Shown here: positions 13,931 to 18,572 of the stretch, one piece after another | Numbering within the stretch: the first letter of the stretch is position 1 | How the letters are laid out: every line of letters begins with the position of its first letter | NCBI GenBank assembly: GCA_963796225.1 | Contig: CAWCLK010000004.1 | Span: 1 to 18,572, forward strand | From: CAWCLK01 sp963796225 | GTDB lineage: Bacteria > Actinomycetota > Nitriliruptoria > Nitriliruptorales > Nitriliruptoraceae | Reading direction: 5' to 3' | Length of the DNA: 18,572 bases | The notes under the pieces: model-generated | Databases searched by the model: none | The model's input: the letters and a program-made list of their open reading frames with translations, nothing else | What the model was told of the DNA's origin: nothing | Translations under genes and position numbers: made by a program

Positions 13931-14402
13931 GGATCTTCTGCATGAGTACCGTGAGGCGCGGCGTGGCGAGGAGCTCGCGCGCCTTCGCCGTGTGATCGCA
14001 CTGCGTGCGATGATCGCGACGGGGATGAGCCAGCGACAGGTCGCCGAGGCACTGGGGGTATCGCAGCCGGCGGTCAGCCAGCAGTTGACGTCCTCGTCCG
14101 ACCTGACCGGGGTGCACCCGCAACTGTTGCTGGAGGCGGCCGCACCCGTCCTGAAGGCCCTCGCCGAGGACCTCGGCTACACCCGCCTAGCCGCCTTTGG
14201 GTCCCTCGCCCGCCACGACGCACGTGCGGACTCCGACATCGACCTGCTCGTCGAAGCGCCCGCCGGCACGTCGTCGTTCTCGTTCATCCAGTTCAAGCAG
14301 CTGATCGAGCAGGTCCTGGGACGCGAGATCGACCTCGTCTCCTACGGAGGGCTGAAACCGCGGCGGGACGAGGACATCCGGCGTGACGCGGTGCTGCTGT
14401 GA
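13929..14402 (+). CDS. HTH-MNT fusion: DNA-binding nucleotidyltransferase antitoxin (MntA-like)
   Basis: This 157-residue protein joins an N-terminal helix-turn-helix (33-53, MSQRQVAEALGVSQPAVSQQL) to a minimal nucleotidyltransferase domain (about 70-157). The catalytic signature is GS-x10-D-x-D: Gly91-Ser92, then Asp103 and Asp105 in SDIDLLVEA. The third acidic residue is Asp135 in REIDLVSYGGL. In HEPN-MNT modules the MNT protein neutralises the HEPN RNase by adding AMP groups to it (established for MntA-HepT). The HTH suggests this protein also represses its own operon, which many MNT antitoxins lack. Its stop overlaps the HEPN ATG (TGATG). It is divergent from the recombinase, with 146 bases between them. 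Confidence 0.9.
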   Translation: MDLLHEYREARRGEELARLRRVIALRAMIATGMSQRQVAEALGVSQPAVSQQLTSSSDLTGVHPQLLLEAAAPVLKALAEDLGYTRLAAFGSLARHDARADSDIDLLVEAPAGTSSFSFIQFKQLIEQVLGREIDLVSYGGLKPRRDEDIRRDAVLL

Positions 14403-14755
14403 TGGGCCGCCGTGCCGCCAAGGAGTTGCTCCACATCCGCGACTGGCTGCTCCGCGCCGACGAGATCGTCGAACGGGGCAAGGACCGCTACCTCGCTGAC
14501 AAGCTCCTCCAGGAGGCCGGCGACTCCCTGATGATGAAGCTAGGCGAGGCCGCGAACCGGCTGTCAAAGCTGGGCGTGAACGCTCCCGACGGCGTCGACT
14601 GGGCCCTCGCGGTGGCCAACCGCAACTTCATCATCCACCAGTACGACGCGATCGACCGGGAGCAGACCTGGCTCACGCTCTCCGTCGACCTCCCCCAGTG
14701 GCACGCGTCGCTTAATACCAAGATCGAACAGGCCGAGACCGACCTCGAGACGTGA
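14402..14755 (+). CDS. HEPN-domain toxin (HepT-like, DUF86)
   Basis: The 117-residue all-helical protein belongs to the HEPN/DUF86 RNase toxins. The catalytic R-x4-H-x-Y motif is intact: Arg74, His79 and Tyr81 in NRNFIIHQYD. Tyr81 is the residue modified by AMP addition in characterised MntA-HepT pairs. Upstream helices read LLHIRDWLLRADEIV and KLLQEAGDSLMMKLGEAANRLSK. The likely start is ATG 14402, one base into the MNT stop; GTG 14399 is an alternative that adds one residue. It probably cleaves RNA when released from its partner. The module is complete, and it is the last gene in the window that reads intact. Confidence 0.9.
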   Translation: MGRRAAKELLHIRDWLLRADEIVERGKDRYLADKLLQEAGDSLMMKLGEAANRLSKLGVNAPDGVDWALAVANRNFIIHQYDAIDREQTWLTLSVDLPQWHASLNTKIEQAETDLET

Positions 14756-14862
14756 GGATCGCCCCGGCGGATATCGCGCAGTGGTGCCGCGGCCAGGAAC
14801 GTGCGTGTACCGGCGGTTACAGAGCCTGCCGCCGAGGCTGGCCGGCTGGCAGACTTGCGGCA

Positions 14863-15215
14863 ATGAAGAACACGTATCCGCGCGCTATGACGACGGCGGA
14901 GCGAGACGTCCTTACCAGGGTGCTGTCCGTCGAGTTCGCTGGCGTCGAGGCGCTCCGAGGATCCGTTCGAGGGAGCTGTCGTCGTCGGTGGATGTGGTTG
15001 CGGTTGTCCGACCATCTACTTCCGGAGGGACGATCCCGCCGAGGGGATGGTGCTCGTTTCGGAGGGCCTGCTTCCCCGGGATCAAGAGCAGGCGGTTCTG
15101 CTGTTCACCAACGACAGAGCCAGATCGCAGTCCTCGAGCTGATGTGGATGACGCCGACGCCACCCATCCACTTCCCGCCCGCGACAACCTGCAAGTCGAC
15201 CCGGAGGCGACCGCC
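14863..15215 (+). pseudogene. Unknown Cys-rich 'GCGCP' protein, frameshifted
   Basis: From ATG 14863 the frame reads MKNTYPRAMTTAERDVLTRVLSVEFAGVEALR. A one-base shift between 14956 and 14962 leads to DPFEGAVVVGGCGCGCPTIYFRR, then DDPAEGMVLVSEGLLPRDQEQAVLLFTND. This ends at TGA 15140-15142 unless a second shift near 15110 is allowed, which gives QIAVLELMWM. A third then gives DDADATHPLPARDNLQVDPEATA. The pieces join smoothly into one globular protein of about 115 residues with Cys codons at 14993, 14999 and 15005 (C-G-C-G-C-P). Similar short actinobacterial proteins with this motif are known to me only as hypothetical. The three frame changes make it non-functional as written. Confidence 0.6.
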
Positions 15216-15346
15216 TGTATCGCCGGGCGGTGTTGTGCTGGGGGGCCGGCTGGTACGGCGGATACGCCACGCGTCCCTCACATTATCCGTGGTTGAAAGC
15301 GCGGCCCGATCGTGGGATTGGAACTCACCGTGCCATGTGTGTCGTT

Positions 15347-15370
15347 CGTAGTGCTACGTTGATACAAAGC
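15347..15370 (+). promoter_or_regulatory. Operator-like repeat upstream of the membrane protein remnant
   Basis: CGTAG-TG-CTACG (15347-15358) is a perfect 5-bp-arm inverted repeat, followed directly by TTGATACAAAG, which holds an AT-rich -10-like stretch. GTA...TAC half-sites are typical of GntR-family operators. A GntR remnant lies 1 kb downstream, so this may be its autoregulated promoter (inference). Confidence 0.35.
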
Positions 15371-15472
15371 GAATGGCGAAGGGTGGGGATGGCGGACAGG
15401 TCGGCTTATGATGCTGGGAGGGCTGGTGGCGACCGCACGGTGGCGCTGCACCTGGCCATCCTGCAGGAGGGT

Positions 15473-16350
15473 GTAGTACCGTTCCCGGTCCGCTGGGAGT
15501 GGGACCACCTCGCGTGGTTGGTCCTTCCGGGGATCATGGCTGTCGTGGCCGCGGGCACGTGGTCCGACATCGGCGATAAGCAAGCCGCACGGTGGCTTCG
15601 TGAACGGGGCGTGCCTAGACGGAAGGGAACCGGGCCGACGCCCGCGTGGGTACGGCTCACGCGTACCTCCCGGCGATTGGCTTCTTCGGCGTGGTCGTCC
15701 TGTCGGATGGCGGGGTGGGCGACCAACTTCGGTTTTCCGAACGGAAGCCCACTCCAGGACCGCCTCGTCGACATCAAGTCCCTGCATGTCCCCGGTCTCG
15801 AAGGATGGTCGCCGTCCATCCTCGGGTACGCCGCGGGGCCGTGGTCGAGGCCGTCGCCGTCGCCGTGGCAAGGGTGGCGCCGTGCGGGCAGATCTTCTCC
15901 CCGCGCGATCCTGCGGCCTATGTGCGTCCACTGGCTCGGTGGAGACAACGAGCCCTCGTGGCGACGGGGTCGGTCGTGGCAGCGGGGACGTCCTTGAGGG
16001 GGGTCGAGGTCGTGACCGGCCCGTCCAGTGCGGTGTTGGCCGTTGCCATCGTCTTCGTGTTGGCCTGCCGAGACGGTTCGTTGGATGGTGGTGCGCCACC
16101 GCCAGCAGGCAACCAGCCCGGAGGCGGTGGCCTTCGACGACGCGGCGCGGACCACCACACTGCACGCGGTGAGTGGTCAGCGATCGCCATCATCGGCCAG
16201 GCCATCGGCACGCACCTGTGGAACGCCTCGTGGACCTGGCGGGTGTGTGGCGCTGGTTGGCCATCGTCGGCTCGCTGATCTCCTTGGTCTGTCGATCGGC
16301 TGGCTTACGGGTGGGCCTGGTTGGGTCGTGCAGCGAGACCGCGCGCCAGG
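15473..16350 (+). pseudogene. Multi-pass membrane protein, frameshifted
   Basis: AGGAGG at 15465-15470 is a strong ribosome site, but no start codon follows at the right distance. From 15473 the frame reads VVPFPVRWEWDHLAWLVLPG then IMAVVAAGTWSDIGDKQAARWLRERGVPRR, and later LQDRLVDIKSLHVPGLEGWSPSIL. A shift near 15836 continues with AVVEAVAVAVARVAP and YVRPLARWRQRALVATGSVV to SSAVLAVAIVFVLA. One near 16070 gives RHRQQATSPEAVAFDDAARTTTLHAV, one near 16168 gives WSAIAIIGQAIGTHLWN, and one near 16240 gives VWRWLAIVGSLISLVC. Together these describe a protein of about 290 residues with at least four membrane segments. The family is not recognised. A GntR-type regulator follows, a common pairing for YtrA-like regulators. 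Confidence 0.5.
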
Positions 16351-16383
16351 CCACGGCCTGCAGGGCACAATCGTGATCGTCAG

Positions 16384-16775
16384 ATGGACCCGCACTCGCC
16401 GCTGCCGCCTACGGCCGCTGCCGAAGCAGATCCCCGGCATGATCACCTCTGGCACCCTCGAACCGGGAAGTCGCCTGCCACCGATCAGCAGCTGGCCTCC
16501 GACCTCGACCTGGCTGCGGGACCGTGGCCGGCCTACCGCGAGTTGGAGGGCGACCGTCTGGTCGTGACCGCAGGCCGACAGGGGCACGCGTCAGCGACCC
16601 CGCCAGCTGGTCGGCTGGTGTGCCAGCCGCCGAGGCCCAACGCAGGCTGGACGAAGCCGCAAGCGGTACGCGCTCTCGCCCGTCAACTGGGTGCGTCCGT
16701 CGCGGAAGCCCTCGCTCGCGTAGGGACGCGCTCGACGCACAGACACCGTCGGACCGCGCGCCGGGCGAGTCATGA
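16384..16775 (+). pseudogene. GntR-family regulator (YtrA-like), frameshifted
   Basis: Starting at ATG 16384 (MDPHSPLPP), three frames are needed to read one protein. The winged-helix N-terminus appears as KQIPGMITSGTLEPGSRLPP, then QLASDLDLAAG, then AYRELEGDRLVVTAGRQG, which is the GntR pattern 'I..G.L.PG..LPs.R.LA.dl.v.r.Tv..Ay..Le..G'. The C-terminal part reads TGARVSDPASWSAGVPAAEAQRRLDEAA, then ALARQLGASVAEAL, then DALDAQTPSDRAPGES and TGA at 16773-16775. The short C-terminal domain fits the YtrA subfamily (about 120-130 residues). At least four single-base shifts are present, so it cannot be functional as written. The original role was probably repression of its own operon with the preceding membrane protein. 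Confidence 0.65.
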
Positions 16776-16923
16776 ACGCCGCCCACTGCCACGATGCGAC
16801 CGCCAGATAGCGCTGATCAAACTGCATGGGCAGGACAGGCGCGTACCAGCGGACCTCGCCGGCAGGAATGCCACGTAGGGACGTGGAATGTGAGGGCTGA
16901 GCGAACTACAGGGGGCCGACGCC

Positions 16924-17280
16924 GTGGGATCAGCTGGGGGCAGTCGCTCTCGTGCGCCAACGGCCGGTTGTTGTCATGCCTCCGCCGTCGTCCTCGTCCT
17001 GGTGATGATCGCCGGATCGCTCCTGCGCGTCCGCACGGCTGACGCCGTGGCGCTCGGGTGGTCGAGGCGGCAATGCCAACGCCTCCGGAACGGCGATCAG
17101 CCTGCACCAGTCGGACACAGGTGGACCTGGCGAGGGCTACATCGTCGCCGGGCCGAGTGGGTCCGGGTCGACGACGTCGGCACTCCGGCGGCAGTCGCCG
17201 ACCTGCATCGGCGACGATCCAGCTCCACGACCGCGGTGCGGCTGTCCGCGGTGTCGGTCGCACTCGAAGATGGAACGCGG
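16924..17280 (+). pseudogene. Possible secreted protein remnant
   Basis: From GTG 16924 one frame gives a hydrophobic signal-like segment (SAVVLVLVMIAGSLLRVRTADA). Near 17068 a neighbouring frame gives GGNANASGTAISLHQSDTGG then PGEGYIVAGPSGSGSTTS, a Gly/Ser/Thr-rich stretch that looks like an exported low-complexity region. Joined, they would be a small secreted protein with a frameshift. I do not recognise a family, and composition alone could produce this look. Confidence 0.25.
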
Positions 17281-17601
17281 GAGGACCACGTCGTCCATCT
17301 CCGATGCCTCAGCCGATCATCCTGCTCGCTGAGCGTCGCCGACCTCGGGTCTGGCCTCTTGAACTATCGTGTATCGACCAGTGTGTTGTCGTTGCGATCG
17401 AGCGCATAGCGACCCTGTCTACGTCAAGCCCCTCGTGGTGGGATGGTTCGGGCACAGCGGTGCGTGGCTCGTCGCCGTCGACGGCGGGCTCGAGGAGGCG
17501 TATGTTGAGGCTGTCCGGGGGAGTGACTTGAAGAGATTCCCGGGGTCCAGAGTGCTGTCGGCGGCCTGACCTACGCGGCCCGGTTGTCCTCCCCGGACAC
17601 T
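17281..17601. other. Region without recognisable gene
   Basis: Short frames on the plus strand (for example 17369-17569, ending KRFPGSRVLSAA) have no ribosome site or family signature. The right end abuts the stop of the IS110 remnant. No inverted repeat or direct repeat marking the element's edge was found by eye. Confidence 0.4.
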
Positions 17602-18572
17602 TCAGTGCTCGGCGTCGGCGAGCAGGGCGCGGTAGACCGCGTTGGACAGGTGCCGCTTGAGGCACCTGGTGTTCGGTGCGGGTCTTGCCCTCGGCCATGC
17701 GACGGTTCACGTAGGCCCTGCCGGCGCCGCGGGGCATGCCGATCTGGACCTTGGCGGCGTGTGCAGGACCTTCTTCATCTGCCGGTGGCCGCCCAGGTTG
17801 AGCCGGTAGCGCACGACCTCTCCGGAGGAGGCGGCGATTGGGGCGGTGCCGGTGAACGAGGCGAAGTGACCGGCCGTCGGAAACCGGCGAACGTCACCCA
17901 CGATGGCGATGATCGTCGCGGCGGCGACCCGGCCGATCCCGTCGATTCGGTCAGGCAGGTGCCGTAGTCGGCGATGTTCCGCCTGGTCGAGTTCGGCGTT
18001 GATGGCCTTGCGCTTGCGGTACAGAGCACACGCAGCTCCTCGGCGAGCAGCTCCTTGATGGTCTGCCGGCGTCGGAGAGCCCGACCGGGTCGGTGGGCCG
18101 GATCGAGCGGAGTAGCCGGCGACCCTCGGCCGACAACGGGCCCAGATGGCCGCCTGGCTGCAGCTTCACCGAGCTGTTCGTGGATCCGTACCAGGGTCTT
18201 CTGCCGGGCCGGGACGATGTGCAGCGCCGCTCGACCAGCAGCCCCAGCACCTGGGGCGCGCCGTCGGCGACGACCTCAGGCAGCAGAGTGGCGTGCCGGC
18301 CTGCGACGGCGACCGAGCGGCGTCGTGGGCATCGGTCTTGTGGCGGTCACCAACGAGCTTGCGGACCTGAGCCGCCAACGCCGGTGTAACATCGCGGACC
18401 TGCTCGTCGACCTCGGGCCGCTGCCCAGGGACAGCAGCCACCCCAATCCATCAGCGTTCTGGATTCCCCAGACCCCGATCAGGCCAAGCGCTTGGACCAA
18501 CCCAGCAGCCGGTCGATCTGGTGAAGGTCCGCGTCCACGCGGAGCTGGTCGAGGACCTGGTCGTGCTCGTCG
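17602..18572 (-). pseudogene. IS110-family transposase, frameshifted and cut by window edge
   Basis: Reading the minus strand from the right edge gives DQLRVDADLHQIDRLLGWSKRLA, then a new frame with GVWGIQNADGLGWLLSLG. Next come EVDEQVRDVTPALAAQVRKL, VGDRHKTDAHDA, then ARSVAVAGRHATLLPEVVADG, and further down NAELDQAEHRRLRHLPDRIDGIGRVAAATIIAIVGDVRRF. The conserved C-terminal Transposase_20 domain reads FPTAGHFASFTGTAPIAASS, GEVVRYRLNLGGHRQMKKVLHT. The stop is TGA (17602-17604). Several single-base shifts (near 18480, 18440, 18330, 18240, 18020 and 17770) break the frame. The N-terminal DEDD start and the upstream end, where the bridge RNA of IS110 elements is encoded, lie beyond the window. 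Family assignment is firm; activity is not expected unless the shifts are sequencing errors. Confidence 0.85.
17602..18572 (-). mobile_element. IS110-family insertion sequence, right part
   Basis: The transposase remnant defines the element. IS110 elements lack conventional terminal inverted repeats and duplicate no or few target bases, so the edge cannot be fixed from sequence alone. The coding end at 17602 is given as the visible limit; the short non-coding right end would extend a little to the left of it. Confidence 0.6.

Overview
The window is high-GC DNA with GTG/TTG starts, Shine-Dalgarno sites, TAnnnT -10 boxes, a 190-residue Dcd of the bifunctional type, a GH65/beta-phosphoglucomutase pair laid out as in mycobacteria, and a class-E-like LAxTG sorting signal. 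Together these point to an actinobacterium (Actinomycetota). I cannot place it more precisely from the sequence alone.

Left part (1-10446), ordinary chromosome with intact genes. It runs: the 5' end of a secreted lipase-like hydrolase (-); an OsmC-family protein (-) divergent from a small unknown protein (+) across a perfect 18-bp palindrome; a tightly overlapping operon of type I sulfatase, bile acid:sodium-symporter-family transporter and LCM-type methyltransferase (+) behind a TetR-style palindrome; a GH65 disaccharide phosphorylase and its beta-phosphoglucomutase (-); a secreted protein with a LAATG cell-wall sorting signal (-); a 383-bp non-coding stretch with stacked palindromes and DnaA-box-like repeats; dcd (-); and tRNA-Gly(CCC) (+).

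Right part (10447-18572), accessory DNA that starts at the 3' end of the tRNA. The C-terminal remnant of a tRNA-targeting tyrosine integrase abuts the tRNA. Then comes a compact toxin-antitoxin island. It holds a broken RelE/ParE toxin with the tail of a possible antitoxin, a zinc-ribbon protein, a Phd/YefM-RelE pair with a YefM-like double operator, an RHH-Doc pair, a complete second tyrosine recombinase that ends one base after doc, and an HTH-nucleotidyltransferase (MNT) fusion paired with a HEPN toxin. The MNT start codon lies inside a palindrome.

From about 14.86 kb to the end no intact gene is convincing, but protein families can be followed by switching reading frame. I see a Cys-rich 'GCGCP' protein, a multi-pass membrane protein with a GntR-family regulator, a possible secreted protein, and an IS110-family transposase running off the right edge. 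The many single-base frame changes mean either decay of the outer part of the island or poor base accuracy there; raw-read support would decide.

The strongest candidate for an unusual system is the tRNA-anchored recombinase plus toxin-antitoxin island, and within it the HTH-MNT/HEPN pair with its start-overlapping operator.
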